From Solimicrobium sp043758755 (GTDB lineage Bacteria > Pseudomonadota > Gammaproteobacteria > Burkholderiales > Burkholderiaceae_D): 64,000 nt of DNA. The notes under the pieces were generated by a model. That model had not been told where the DNA came from. It saw only the letters and a program-made list of their open reading frames with translations, and searched no databases. Every line of letters starts with the position of its first letter. Position 1 is the first letter of the stretch. The stretch covers positions 1 to 64,000 of the forward strand of contig JAYVMW010000047.1 in the NCBI GenBank assembly GCA_043758755.1, written 5' to 3'. The translations under genes were made by a program, and so were the position numbers. Positions 52,854 to 61,462 of the stretch are shown piece after piece.

Positions 52854-53846
52854 TTACACACTGGCCGAAACACTTGCTGACGTGTTGCTGGCGGCACTCG
52901 CTGCCGTGCGTGGTAAACCAGGTTCGAACTCGTCTTCCAGTTCTTCAGCCAGTTCATGGCGTTTTATTGCCATTGCCGCATCCTTTTCCGCATTGATATC
53001 ATTTTCTTTCCTCTTGACCGCAACTGATGTTTCAGGTGGGCGGCTGACATCGTTGTGTTTTTTGGAGGCATGAACTACAGGCGCAGTTACGGCAGGAACA
53101 TCATTTGTCTGTGGCTGTTTGGCTGCAATGGCTAACCATCCGGACATATCTACACCAGCGGCAAAGCCGGTAACTGGCGCCGGATTCGGAATTGCAGCGG
53201 CTACGTCATTTTCTTTCGGAGTCGCAGCTTTGCTGACCACACGGGGAGTGTTGACCGGCGCCTGGCATCCTTCAATCTGTTCATCTGGCACGGAATCTTG
53301 CGCCTGTGCTACCGGCTGAGTTACTGCTGGCGAGCCCGGTTCGATAACAGAGACTTTGCCTGTTTCGGATGCTTCAAGAGGTTTGACAAGGATATCGTTT
53401 CGCGTCGTCGTCAATTCGCTTTTTTTGTAAATATCATCGATCAGACTTTGCACCTGAGATTCGTTCATGAAATTCTGTGAGCCGATATAAATATCCAGTC
53501 TGTAATCTTCGGGGATTGTTTCAATCGCCTGATTGACTAATTTTTTTATAACGCCTTGAATGTAGTTGACATCGGTTGAAATGAAAACCAAAACTACTTC
53601 ATTGACGTACGGGGGCAGAGGAGGGGCTTCAGCGTATACATTAAGATCAATCAGTCGCAGCGTTCCTGGATTTTCGCCACCCTGTTGGCTGAATTGTCTG
53701 ATCTGTTCGGCAATTATCAGACGATCTGGACTGGTGCCCGCCCATTCGGTGAGTTCACTTTCGTAATTTTTCGGTGTTGCATCAGTGCGGGATTCAACCT
53801 TAAAGGACAATGTTGTAATCGGTGGGTTGGCGCTTATTACACTCAT
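52854..53846 (-). CDS. hypothetical protein with repeated NDV/NDI motifs
   Basis: An unrecognised 330-residue protein. Residues 1-155 look folded, with alternating strands and helices (EVVLVFIS, YIQGVIKKLVNQAI, YRLDIYIGSQNF). Residues 156-330 look disordered and are rich in Ala, Pro, Val and Lys. A four-residue motif xND(V/I) occurs at 149-152, 212-215, 247-250, 264-267 and 281-284. The last 50 residues contain a highly charged helix (AIKRHELAEELEDEFEPG) and an Ala/Ser tail. No signal peptide or membrane segment is evident. It is a single gene between a terminator and a TfoX-like gene. I infer only that the tail could be a multivalent binding segment. Confidence 0.75.
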   Translation of the reverse strand: MSVISANPPITTLSFKVESRTDATPKNYESELTEWAGTSPDRLIIAEQIRQFSQQGGENPGTLRLIDLNVYAEAPPLPPYVNEVVLVFISTDVNYIQGVIKKLVNQAIETIPEDYRLDIYIGSQNFMNESQVQSLIDDIYKKSELTTTRNDILVKPLEASETGKVSVIEPGSPAVTQPVAQAQDSVPDEQIEGCQAPVNTPRVVSKAATPKENDVAAAIPNPAPVTGFAAGVDMSGWLAIAAKQPQTNDVPAVTAPVVHASKKHNDVSRPPETSVAVKRKENDINAEKDAAMAIKRHELAEELEDEFEPGLPRTAASAASNTSASVSASV

Positions 53847-54083
53847 AAAAAGTATTCCTAAATTTTATTCCTGGGAATTCTGTCGGTGCCGAATTCAAAG
53901 GAAAGTTCAATCAACACTGTCCAAACGACGATTCGACTGACAGCTTGTCTTGATAATTTCGTAAAAATTACCGGGTGCCATTCTTGCAAATTTCGCTTGC
54001 TCGCGACAATAGGGAGATTCAGCAAGGCAGCCGCGGTCGGGATGTCAGGCCTGTGGAAGGAACTTATGCAGTTTGGGCAGGGT

Positions 54084-54446
54084 TTATCCTGATTTTCCGG
54101 AAGATACTTTTGATTTGGTGGCGGCAGATTTGCGCAATGCTGCAGCCAGCCCGAGCCGGGCCCAGCGCATCATCTCGTTTGAATTGTCCAATGCTTCCTC
54201 CGGTACCCGGTAATAGCGCATGGCAAATTCAGCACCGTCTTTCAGGTATGTAAACGGCGGACAGCCCGCGGCAGTGAACTCGGCCTCGTTCTGAGCATCG
54301 CCCTTGAAGTACAGCGTGTCATCGGCCACGATTGCGCAAAACAGTTCATTGATATAGATACCGGTGCCGCCGAACATGCGCTTGCAGCGCACCGACCCGA
54401 TCGGGGCCAGCAGTTCAGTAACATAGTCAATAAAGTCGGAAGCCAT
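54084..54446 (-). CDS. TfoX/Sxy N-terminal family protein
   Basis: A 120-residue protein with the TfoX N-terminal pattern: VRCKRMFGGTGIYINELFCA, then DTLYFK and FTYLKDG...MRYYRVPEEAL. Full TfoX/Sxy proteins help induce competence genes; this one lacks the C-terminal TfoX domain. Single-domain members are common and their role is not settled. It follows the CZB gene after a 19-base gap. Confidence 0.88.
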   Translation of the reverse strand: MASDFIDYVTELLAPIGSVRCKRMFGGTGIYINELFCAIVADDTLYFKGDAQNEAEFTAAGCPPFTYLKDGAEFAMRYYRVPEEALDNSNEMMRWARLGLAAALRKSAATKSKVSSGKSG

Positions 54447-54465
54447 GGCGGGGTTCTTTTCAGTG

Positions 54466-54819
54466 TCAGATCTTTGCGTCCTTTTTAAGCTGGATCAGCG
54501 TCATTCCCAGTGTTGCCAGCGATTTGCTGAACGGGGTGCCACCTTCGAGCATGGCACGCGCCGAGTCATATTCACCCAGCACAATTTGCCGCGCAATTTT
54601 GGCAGCCTCGGTATGAAATTCATCGTGTGCATCCATGCAGGGCTTGTAGGATTTGAGAAATTTGTATTTTCGTTCTGCCTCGCCGTGCAGCCAGTTACCT
54701 AAGTTGCATCGGTCAGCCTTGGAGATAATTGCTGCATCCAGCTGCCACTTGGATTCTATGGCCGCGATAAATTTTTCCTTTAGTGCTTTGTCTTCTTCAT
54801 AAGCTGCGCGCAAATCCAT
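54466..54819 (-). CDS. CZB (chemoreceptor zinc-binding) domain protein
   Basis: A 117-residue stand-alone CZB-type protein. Visible zinc-ligand candidates are Cys38 in DRCNLGNWLHG and His64/His68 in DAHDEFH. In the family a first His usually lies three residues before the conserved Trp of helix one. Here that place holds Glu (IESKW), so the 3His-1Cys site seems incomplete. CZB domains sense zinc or reactive oxygen in chemoreceptors and cyclases. No such partner is beside it. Confidence 0.8.
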   Translation of the reverse strand: MDLRAAYEEDKALKEKFIAAIESKWQLDAAIISKADRCNLGNWLHGEAERKYKFLKSYKPCMDAHDEFHTEAAKIARQIVLGEYDSARAMLEGGTPFSKSLATLGMTLIQLKKDAKI

Positions 54820-54867
54820 TTGTTCCTCCAGATAGTCAGGGTGCAGTCAGTTTAGGCGATGCTTATT

Positions 54868-55512
54868 TCATTTGCCAGAAATCAGCGGAGATAAATAGGG
54901 CCAGACATTGTCCAGAATACGCGGATGCGCCGCTGCAAGCACGTGAATGCGATCGGCCTGGAACAGTTCAGGGTGTTCGGCAATGCCATCCAGCAGGAAT
55001 GGTACCAGCGCAACATGCTGTTCCGAGGCGATCACCGTGAACATATTGCGAAACTGTTCGGTATAGCTGCGTCCGTAATTGGGCGGGATCTGCATGCCGA
55101 CCAGTAAAGTTTTGGCTTTGGCAGTCTTGCAGTCGTTGATCAGAGTGCGAAAATTTTGCTCGGTAGCCTGAATTGACAGGCCGCGCAGCCCATCATTGCC
55201 GCCCAGTTCGATAATGACCACGTCGGGGTGATGTGTTTTCAATAACGCACCAATTCTGCTGGCGGCGCCACTGGTGGTGTCGCCGCTGATGCTGGCATTG
55301 ACGACGCTGACGTTCATTTTTCTGTCGTGCAGCCGCTGCTCGAGCAGAGCGACCCAGCCGGTGCCACGCGGTAGCCCATACTCGGCGGATAAACTGTCTC
55401 CCACTACCAGAACGGTTTTTGGTGCAGAATACGCCATTCCCGCGCTGCCCAAGAGACAAAAGCACAGCAGCAGTTGTTTAAACCGACTTATAACCCAGCG
55501 AAAATTTTGCAT
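54868..55512 (-). CDS. tesA: TesA-type periplasmic esterase/lysophospholipase (SGNH)
   Basis: A 214-residue SGNH hydrolase. A signal peptide (about 8-29) is followed by GDSLSAEYG with the nucleophile Ser40, Gly in ISGDTTSG, Asn in ELGGNDGLRG and the C-terminal Asp/His in DRIHVLAAAH. TesA hydrolyses acyl esters and thioesters in the periplasm. I choose the ATG at 55512. It shares CATG with the divergent ATPase gene, as the tesA-ybbA pair is also divergent in E. coli. Confidence 0.9.
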   Translation of the reverse strand: MQNFRWVISRFKQLLLCFCLLGSAGMAYSAPKTVLVVGDSLSAEYGLPRGTGWVALLEQRLHDRKMNVSVVNASISGDTTSGAASRIGALLKTHHPDVVIIELGGNDGLRGLSIQATEQNFRTLINDCKTAKAKTLLVGMQIPPNYGRSYTEQFRNMFTVIASEQHVALVPFLLDGIAEHPELFQADRIHVLAAAHPRILDNVWPYLSPLISGK

Positions 55513-56260
55513 GAAGCCCGATCCGGAACCCAAAGAACTGAATTCTACCAAGCCTGCCGCCATCGAAGTAGCCAATCTGTGCAAGCGGGTGGCTGTCGCG
55601 GATGAAGAGAACCGTGCCGAACTGACCATTCTGGACAATATCAATTTTACTGTGCCGGCAGGTCAGACCATCGCTATTCTGGGCGCCTCCGGTTCTGGTA
55701 AATCGACCCTGCTGGGATTGCTGGCCGGTCTGGATCTGCCTACCAGCGGTACCGTGCGGCTGGATGGTGTTGATATTTACCAACTGGATGAAGATGGCAG
55801 AGCGGCACTGCGCAAACATAAACTCGGATTCGTATTTCAGTCATTTCAGTTGCTCGGTCATCTCACGGCGCTGGAAAATGTCATGCTGCCACTCGAATTG
55901 CGTGGCGATCAGTACAGCGCATCCGAAGCGCGCGAACTGGCCCGACACATGCTCGAGCGGGTTGGACTGGCCCAGCGCATGAAACATTATCCCAAATTGC
56001 TGTCGGGTGGCGAGCAGCAGCGTGTCGCGCTGGCGCGCGCCTTTGTCACACAGCCGCCGTTGTTGTTCGCCGATGAACCTACCGGTTCTCTGGATGCCAG
56101 AACCGGTGAATCGGTGATGGAGCTGATGTTTGCGTTGAACCGGGAGCGCGGTTCAACTCTGGTCATGGTCACACATGACAGCAAGGTCGCTGATCTGTGC
56201 GAACGGGAATTGACCATATCAGCAGGGCAGCTGGTCACTGGTCATCATGCTGTAACTTAA
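55511..56260 (+). CDS. YbbA-type ABC transporter ATP-binding protein
   Basis: A 249-residue ATPase of the LolD/MacB-like group with Walker A GASGSGKSTLLG, signature LSGGEQQRVALARA, Walker B LLFADEPTGSLD and switch His in MVTHDSK. The N-terminal 20 residues are Pro/Glu/Lys-rich and non-conserved. In E. coli the ybbP permease follows ybbA, but here a glycosyltransferase gene follows and no permease is present, which is unusual. Its ATG overlaps the tesA ATG on the other strand. Confidence 0.9.
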   Translation: MKPDPEPKELNSTKPAAIEVANLCKRVAVADEENRAELTILDNINFTVPAGQTIAILGASGSGKSTLLGLLAGLDLPTSGTVRLDGVDIYQLDEDGRAALRKHKLGFVFQSFQLLGHLTALENVMLPLELRGDQYSASEARELARHMLERVGLAQRMKHYPKLLSGGEQQRVALARAFVTQPPLLFADEPTGSLDARTGESVMELMFALNRERGSTLVMVTHDSKVADLCERELTISAGQLVTGHHAVT

Positions 56261-56313
56261 GCTGGCTAAGGTACCGGGTTATTTTGTGAAGCTTCTTCTA
56301 CAGGAAACCCGGC

Positions 56314-57435
56314 ATGCCCGAGCAGCGCGTTTTGATCATCAGTGTATCAGCCGGTTCCGGCCACGTGCGCGCCGCCCAAGCCCTGCTGGCAAGCTCCTCT
56401 CAATTTCAACATGTCACGGCCCGTCATATCGATGTCATGACCACGGTCAGTCGCAGTTTTCGCGGCATCTACAGTGATTTTTACCGCCATCTGATCAACC
56501 ATGCACCGGCCCTGTGGGCTTATCTGTATAAAAAGACGGACCTGGCCCAACGCAACGATCTGAGCACCGTATTGCGTCGTTTTGTCGAGCGACTGTGCAC
56601 CAGAAAGCTCATCCGTCTGATTGCCGAATTCAAACCCGACCACATCATCTGCACGCATTTTCTGCCGGCCGATCTGTTGTCGCGCGAGATCAGCAAGGCA
56701 CGCCTGAACTGCCCGGTCTGGGTGCAGATTACCGATTTCGATCTGCACCGCCTGTGGGTATTGCCGCATGTCAGCGGCTATTTTGTGGCCAATCATGAAG
56801 TGGCCTTCAAACTGCGTGAACATGGCGTCGCCGAAGCCGCGATACAGGTCACCGGGATTCCGATTGCTCCGGTGTTTCTGGAACAGCAGGACCGGCAGGC
56901 CTGCCGCGATCAACTGCATCTGCAGCAGCACCTGCCCACGGCGTTGTTGTTGTGTGGAGGAGCCGGAATCGGCAGCGTGGCCGAGATTGCTGCGCGGCTG
57001 CTGGAGACGGTGCCGGAGCTGCAACTGATTGCCATCGCAGGAAATAATCTGACACTGCTGGCAGAATTGCAGCAACTGTCCATGCGCAACCCGGGACGGC
57101 TGGTGGCTCTGGGCTATTCGAACTGCATAGAAAAACTGATGGCCGCAAGCGATATGGTTGTCACCAAACCCGGCGGTCTGACCAGCTCGGAATGCCTGAC
57201 CATGGGATTGCCGATGTTGCTGGTTGATCCGATTCCGGGACAGGAAGAGCGCAATGGTGATTATCTGATGGAGCGCGGAGCGGCACTGAAAGCCCACGAC
57301 ATCGTATCGCTGGACTACAAACTGCGTGCTCTGATCACCGCGCCAAACCGACTGGCCCTGATGCGAAACAAACTGCTGTTGCACGCCCGGCCCGACGCCG
57401 CGCATCAGGTGTTAACCCATATACTGGAACAATAA
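56314..57435 (+). CDS. MGDG synthase/UgtP-like glycosyltransferase (GT28 type)
   Basis: A 373-residue GT-B enzyme. The N-terminal half has VLIISVSAGSGHVRAAQALL, a pattern of monogalactosyl- and glucosyl-diacylglycerol synthases, and WVQITDFDLHRLWV. The C-terminal donor site has LLLCGGAGIGSV, MVVTKPGGLTSSE and DPIPGQEERN. It most likely adds a sugar from UDP-sugar to diacylglycerol, or acts in a related lipid step, at the inner membrane. It is followed after zero intergenic bases by a small membrane protein gene. Confidence 0.88.
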   Translation: MPEQRVLIISVSAGSGHVRAAQALLASSSQFQHVTARHIDVMTTVSRSFRGIYSDFYRHLINHAPALWAYLYKKTDLAQRNDLSTVLRRFVERLCTRKLIRLIAEFKPDHIICTHFLPADLLSREISKARLNCPVWVQITDFDLHRLWVLPHVSGYFVANHEVAFKLREHGVAEAAIQVTGIPIAPVFLEQQDRQACRDQLHLQQHLPTALLLCGGAGIGSVAEIAARLLETVPELQLIAIAGNNLTLLAELQQLSMRNPGRLVALGYSNCIEKLMAASDMVVTKPGGLTSSECLTMGLPMLLVDPIPGQEERNGDYLMERGAALKAHDIVSLDYKLRALITAPNRLALMRNKLLLHARPDAAHQVLTHILEQ

Positions 57436-57918
57436 ATGAGTTCACTTCTGCAGCAGCTTGACCTGTTTCACTTCGCTTTGCTGTTAATTTACGTATTTGT
57501 GCTGGGATTTTTCTTTGCCAAGGTTGAAATCCAGATTGAAGGTTCGGCCGGATGGGCAACCAGCCTGCCGACCTGGCGCATTGAGCAGCACCTGCTGCTC
57601 ACGCTGTTCTGGGGTGGCCGCGCCATGACCGGTTATCACGCCTGGGTCTTTACCTTTATCGCGCTGCTGTTTCATTTTCCGCTGGTGATGATGGGTGAAC
57701 TGAACTGTCTGCTGGAAGCACGGGTGCTGGCTTGCATCATGCTGTTCTGGGTCATTGAAGATTTTTTATGGTTTATATTGAACCCGGATTTCGGACTGTC
57801 CAGATTCAGTCCGGAACACGCCTTCTGGCATAAAAACTGGTGGATGGGTGCGCCAGTGGAATATTGGATAGCTACTGTGCTGGGCCTGACTTTGATGGGA
57901 TATTCGTACCTGGTTTAA
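57436..57918 (+). CDS. hypothetical membrane protein
   Basis: A 160-residue protein with four membrane segments (about 10-30, 70-90, 95-115 and 140-158). It has aromatic-rich loops with conserved-looking Glu, His and Trp residues (EDFLWFILNP, HAFWHKNWWMGAP). I do not recognise the family with certainty. It starts on the base after the glycosyltransferase stop, so it is probably its partner in membrane lipid or glycan work. Its stop overlaps that of the converging HAD gene. Confidence 0.8.
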   Translation: MSSLLQQLDLFHFALLLIYVFVLGFFFAKVEIQIEGSAGWATSLPTWRIEQHLLLTLFWGGRAMTGYHAWVFTFIALLFHFPLVMMGELNCLLEARVLACIMLFWVIEDFLWFILNPDFGLSRFSPEHAFWHKNWWMGAPVEYWIATVLGLTLMGYSYLV

Positions 57919-58589
57919 AGCTGCAGGGTGTGCGAAACTCTGGCGCACAATTCAGCCGGCGTGCGTGCAATCAGGATTTCCGGAATCTTGAATTTATCAG
58001 TCAGGCGCTGATGATCTTCAAAACCATACGACACCATGAACGGATGCATACCGCTTGCCTGCGCAGCACGATAATCCTTGTGTTCATCACCGCAGATATA
58101 ACTGAGCGTCGGATTGACGCCAAACATAGTGCGAATTTCCTGGAATGCCCGGTCCTTGTTGTCCCGGATTGGAATGTGGTGCATGAAATCAAGCTCGGCG
58201 ACATCGATATCGTGGCGCAAAAACAGTTTTCCCAGTGTGTCGAGCGGATTGTTGGTGATATTGCGCGTCACGATGCCGACGATCACATCCGGTGCATCAA
58301 TCAGGCGTCTGATCAGTTGCGCTACTCCGGGGTACAGCTGCGCCTCATCACGATACACATCGGTCAGCGTTTCGATCAGCATTTTGCGGTTGCTGATCTG
58401 CTTTTTGAGATTGCGCGGAAAATCCTTGATGCCACCGATGTATTTGAACATGTTGTGACGTTTCTGAAAGTTTTCTTCATTGCCAAGCGACATGCCATGC
58501 TGCGAAAAGGTGGAAGTGATGGCGGAAAAGGCGTCGACCGTGGTGCCATCGGCATCGAGGATAATCAAACGTTTGTGGCTTCTGTACAT
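57915..58589 (-). CDS. HAD family hydrolase
   Basis: A 224-residue haloacid-dehalogenase-type hydrolase with the nucleophile motif ILDADGTTVD near the N-terminus, motif II Thr in VGIVTRN, and the acidic motif YICGDEHKD. It fits phosphatases of the phosphoglycolate phosphatase group. The substrate is unknown. The helical cap (about 20-95) is long and Lys/Arg-rich. Its TAA overlaps the TAA of the converging membrane protein gene within TTTAAA. Confidence 0.88.
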   Translation of the reverse strand: MYRSHKRLIILDADGTTVDAFSAITSTFSQHGMSLGNEENFQKRHNMFKYIGGIKDFPRNLKKQISNRKMLIETLTDVYRDEAQLYPGVAQLIRRLIDAPDVIVGIVTRNITNNPLDTLGKLFLRHDIDVAELDFMHHIPIRDNKDRAFQEIRTMFGVNPTLSYICGDEHKDYRAAQASGMHPFMVSYGFEDHQRLTDKFKIPEILIARTPAELCARVSHTLQL

Positions 58590-58644
58590 GATAAGTTCTG
58601 ACTCGATAATTTTCCGATTATGACCGCCAAATTTGACAGCCGCA

Positions 58645-59448
58645 TTACAAAAAACTGACCAGCGCTTTTAATACCGCATCAGGCTGCTCGGTCATCATGG
58701 AGTGGCCGCACTGATCGATTTCAGTCACCAGTGCCTCAGGCAGTGTAGCGCGCAATGCGGCACTGGCCTTGAGCGGCGTCATGCGATCCTGCCGCGCCAT
58801 GACAAACAAAGCCGGAATGGCGCGCTGATGGATGACAACCGCTGCCGCTTCGCCCTGTTGATAGTTGTTGCAGGCCGAAAAATCGTTGTAAAACAATAAA
58901 GCCGGATTGATGGACGACATGCGCTGCATCAGCCGGCGCGCATTACCCTGCAGATTAAAACCGGGATTGCGGGTACTTTGGGTACTGTTCAGATGTGACC
59001 AGCTGTTGACCATATCGATGGCAGCAGCCTCATCATCGCGCGCCATGGCAAGCAATGCGTTGGCCACTTTCATCGGATAGGCATTGCCCAGCAGCGCAAT
59101 CTTGGCAACCCGTCCCGGCGCTGCGCGCGCCGTTTCCAGGGCAATCAACGATCCCATGCTGTGACCGATCAGGCTGGCCTGACCAATGCCGATCCGGTCA
59201 AGCAGATCGACCAGCCAGACTGACATTGCTTCAATTGAACTTAACGCCGTCCCGGTACTGCGGCCGTGGCCCGGCAGGTCAAGAGCCAGTATGTTGTGGC
59301 CATGGCAGGCAAAATAACGGCTTTGCAGACTCCAGACCGAATGATCGTTTTGCGCACCGTGGATGAATACGGCAGTGGGCAGTTCCGGATTGAATGGCTT
59401 GCCGGCCGTGTAGCAGTATGTCGCATGTTCCTGCATCTGGATGATCAT
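58645..59448 (-). CDS. alpha/beta hydrolase
   Basis: A 267-residue alpha/beta-fold hydrolase with oxyanion loop FIHGAQNDHSVW, nucleophile Ser97 in GHSMGSL, acid Asp in ARQDRMTP and His in QCGHSMM. Substrate unknown; such enzymes include esterases and C-C hydrolases. It starts 1 base after the stop of the MetY-like gene, so the two are probably one transcript. Confidence 0.9.
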   Translation of the reverse strand: MIIQMQEHATYCYTAGKPFNPELPTAVFIHGAQNDHSVWSLQSRYFACHGHNILALDLPGHGRSTGTALSSIEAMSVWLVDLLDRIGIGQASLIGHSMGSLIALETARAAPGRVAKIALLGNAYPMKVANALLAMARDDEAAAIDMVNSWSHLNSTQSTRNPGFNLQGNARRLMQRMSSINPALLFYNDFSACNNYQQGEAAAVVIHQRAIPALFVMARQDRMTPLKASAALRATLPEALVTEIDQCGHSMMTEQPDAVLKALVSFL

Positions 59449-59449
59449 C

Positions 59450-60760
59450 TCAGGCTCCTTTCTGGGCAGCTTTTAATGCCTGATCCAGATCGGCAATCAG
59501 ATTCTCGGCATTTTCCAGTCCGACCGAAAGTCGTAAGGTGCCTTCACTGATGCCCGAGGCGGCGAGCTGATCGGTCGGCACCCGGAAGTGCGTAGTCGAA
59601 GCAGGGTGGATGATGAGCGACTTGGCATCGCCGACATTGGCCAGGTGAGAAAATACCTTGAGTGACTCAACCAGTCGTGCACCGGCAGCGCGATTGCCTT
59701 TGAGCGCAAAGGTGAACACTGCGCCACAGCCTTTGGGCAGCAACTGTTTGGCCAGCTCATAGTCGGGATGGCTGTCCAGTTCCGGATAGGTAACCGAGTC
59801 CACCGCTGAATGCGCGAGTAAAAATTCAATAATTTTGCGGGTGTTGGCAATGTGCCGGTCCATGCGCAGTGACAGCGTTTCCATGCCCTGCAAAATGGCG
59901 AAGGCATTGTGCGGGCTCATGCAGGCGCCAAAATCACGCAACCCTTCACGCCTGGCCCGCAATGCAAATGCTGCCGTGGTTGATTCCTCACTGAATACCA
60001 TGCCGTGAAATCCGTCGTAGGGGGCACACAGTTCGGCAAACCGGCCGGTTGCCTCATACGCTTTTTGCCAGTCAAAGATGCCGCCGTCGACCAGCAGACC
60101 GCCGATGGCGGTGCCGTGCCCGCATAAAAATTTGGTGGCTGAATGAAGCACCAGATCGGCGCCATGATCAAACGCTCGCAGCAGATAAGGTGTGGTGAAC
60201 GTTGAGTCAAGCATCAAAGGCAGATTGTGGTCATGCGCGAGCGCGGCCACGGCCGGGATATTCAATACATCCAGACCTGGATTGCCCAGCGTTTCGGCAA
60301 ACAGGACTTTGGTAGAGGGGCGGATTGCCGCCCGCCAGGCATCCAGATCACGCGGATCGACAAATGTCGTTTCTATGCCAAAGCGTTTGAGGGTATAGGC
60401 CAGCAGATTGTGAGAGCCGCCGTACAGTGCGCGCGAAGCGACGATGTGTGAGCCGGCTCCGGCAATCGTGCTCAATCCCACATGCAATGCAGCCTGACCG
60501 CTGGCAACGGCCAGTCCGGCAACACCCCCTTCAAGTGCGGCGATGCGTTCTTCCAGGACCGCATTGGTTGGATTGGAAATGCGGGAGTAGACGTGGCCGG
60601 CGCGTTCCATATTGAACAGCGATGCCGCATGACCTGAATCTTCAAACACAAAGGAGGAGCTGAAATAAATCGGGGTAGCACGCGCGCCGGTGCTGGGATC
60701 GGGGCAAGTACCGGCGTGCAGTGACAGTGTGTCAAAACCTGGCGAGTCTTTAGCGCTCAT
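59450..60760 (-). CDS. metY: O-acetylhomoserine sulfhydrylase-like PLP enzyme
   Basis: A 436-residue Cys/Met-metabolism PLP enzyme. The PLP-binding Lys210 is in LHSATKFLCGHG. The N-terminal FDTLSLHAG and the cofactor-binding SRISNPTNAVLEER are typical. Length and sequence fit O-acetylhomoserine aminocarboxypropyltransferase, which makes homocysteine directly from sulfide. Cystathionine-type relatives (about 390 aa) are shorter. An alpha/beta hydrolase gene follows immediately. Confidence 0.92.
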   Translation of the reverse strand: MSAKDSPGFDTLSLHAGTCPDPSTGARATPIYFSSSFVFEDSGHAASLFNMERAGHVYSRISNPTNAVLEERIAALEGGVAGLAVASGQAALHVGLSTIAGAGSHIVASRALYGGSHNLLAYTLKRFGIETTFVDPRDLDAWRAAIRPSTKVLFAETLGNPGLDVLNIPAVAALAHDHNLPLMLDSTFTTPYLLRAFDHGADLVLHSATKFLCGHGTAIGGLLVDGGIFDWQKAYEATGRFAELCAPYDGFHGMVFSEESTTAAFALRARREGLRDFGACMSPHNAFAILQGMETLSLRMDRHIANTRKIIEFLLAHSAVDSVTYPELDSHPDYELAKQLLPKGCGAVFTFALKGNRAAGARLVESLKVFSHLANVGDAKSLIIHPASTTHFRVPTDQLAASGISEGTLRLSVGLENAENLIADLDQALKAAQKGA

Positions 60761-60860
60761 GATAACTTCCGTAATGATGTGATGCTTTTGTTAAGTAAGA
60801 ACTTGCTGGATTTTTCAAAAGGTATAAGATACATTGAATTTGCTGGCGGTCACTCGAACA

Positions 60861-60874
60861 TTGATCTGGTTCAA
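60861..60874 (+). promoter_or_regulatory. FNR-like box upstream of the CBS gene
   Basis: TTGATCTGGTTCAA, one base off TTGAT-N4-ATCAA and very close to the ompW site (TTGATCTGTGTCAA). Its centre lies 90 bases before the CBS ATG. Confidence 0.6.
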
Positions 60875-60956
60875 TTCAGGCTCGCTAAATTAATGATAAA
60901 AACGTGGTAGTTTTTTCAAGAGACACATTCTAGAACAATTCCAAGCGGAGGCAAGC

Positions 60957-61403
60957 ATGAAAGTTTCAGAAATTCTGCAGGTCAAAGGCAATATTCTTTA
61001 TACCGTAACTCCCGACGAAACCATGATCAATGCCGTCAACATGATGGAAGACAAGGACATCGGATCCGTCGTGGTGATGGAATTCGGCGAGCTGGCCGGT
61101 ATGCTCTCGTTTCGCGAAGTCATCAAGGCCATTCATGCCAACGGCGGTTCCCTCGGTACCGGCACAGTGCGCAAATACATGGATGACCATCCGCTGACTG
61201 TGACACCTGAAACTGAAATCAATGAAGTCCGACGCGTCATGCTGGAGCAGCATGCCCGATATCTTCCGGTCATGGATGCCAAGGTACTGCAGGGTGTGAT
61301 TTCATTTTATGACGTGGCCAAGGCTGTTCTTGAAGCGCAAAGTTTTGAAAACAAAATGCTTAAAGCCTATATCCGCGACTGGCCGGCTGAACAAGAAGAG
61401 TAA
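60957..61403 (+). CDS. tandem CBS domain protein
   Basis: A 148-residue protein made of two CBS repeats (about 8-60 and 72-128) with the loop pairs MMEDKDIGSVVVM and MLEQHARYLPVMD. Such small Bateman modules bind adenine nucleotides. Single-pair CBS proteins of this kind are often induced in low oxygen or stasis. GGAGG lies 8 bases before the ATG. The upstream FNR-like box and downstream terminator define it as a single-gene unit. Confidence 0.92.
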   Translation: MKVSEILQVKGNILYTVTPDETMINAVNMMEDKDIGSVVVMEFGELAGMLSFREVIKAIHANGGSLGTGTVRKYMDDHPLTVTPETEINEVRRVMLEQHARYLPVMDAKVLQGVISFYDVAKAVLEAQSFENKMLKAYIRDWPAEQEE

Positions 61404-61423
61404 ATCCCGCATTTGTCACAAAC

Positions 61424-61462
61424 AGGCCTGGCGTATTTGTTGGAGCAGCCCAGGCCTTTTTT
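61424..61462. terminator. rho-independent terminator after the CBS gene
   Basis: AGGCCTGG and CCAGGCCT form a perfect 8-bp stem with an 18-base loop, followed by five or six T. It lies between the converging CBS and 2OG-Fe(II) oxygenase genes. Confidence 0.85.

Noticed and set aside
56347..57405. 352-codon open frame on the minus strand
   Set aside because: It is antisense to the glycosyltransferase gene, is Gln/His-rich without domain motifs, and has no neighbouring minus-strand operon.
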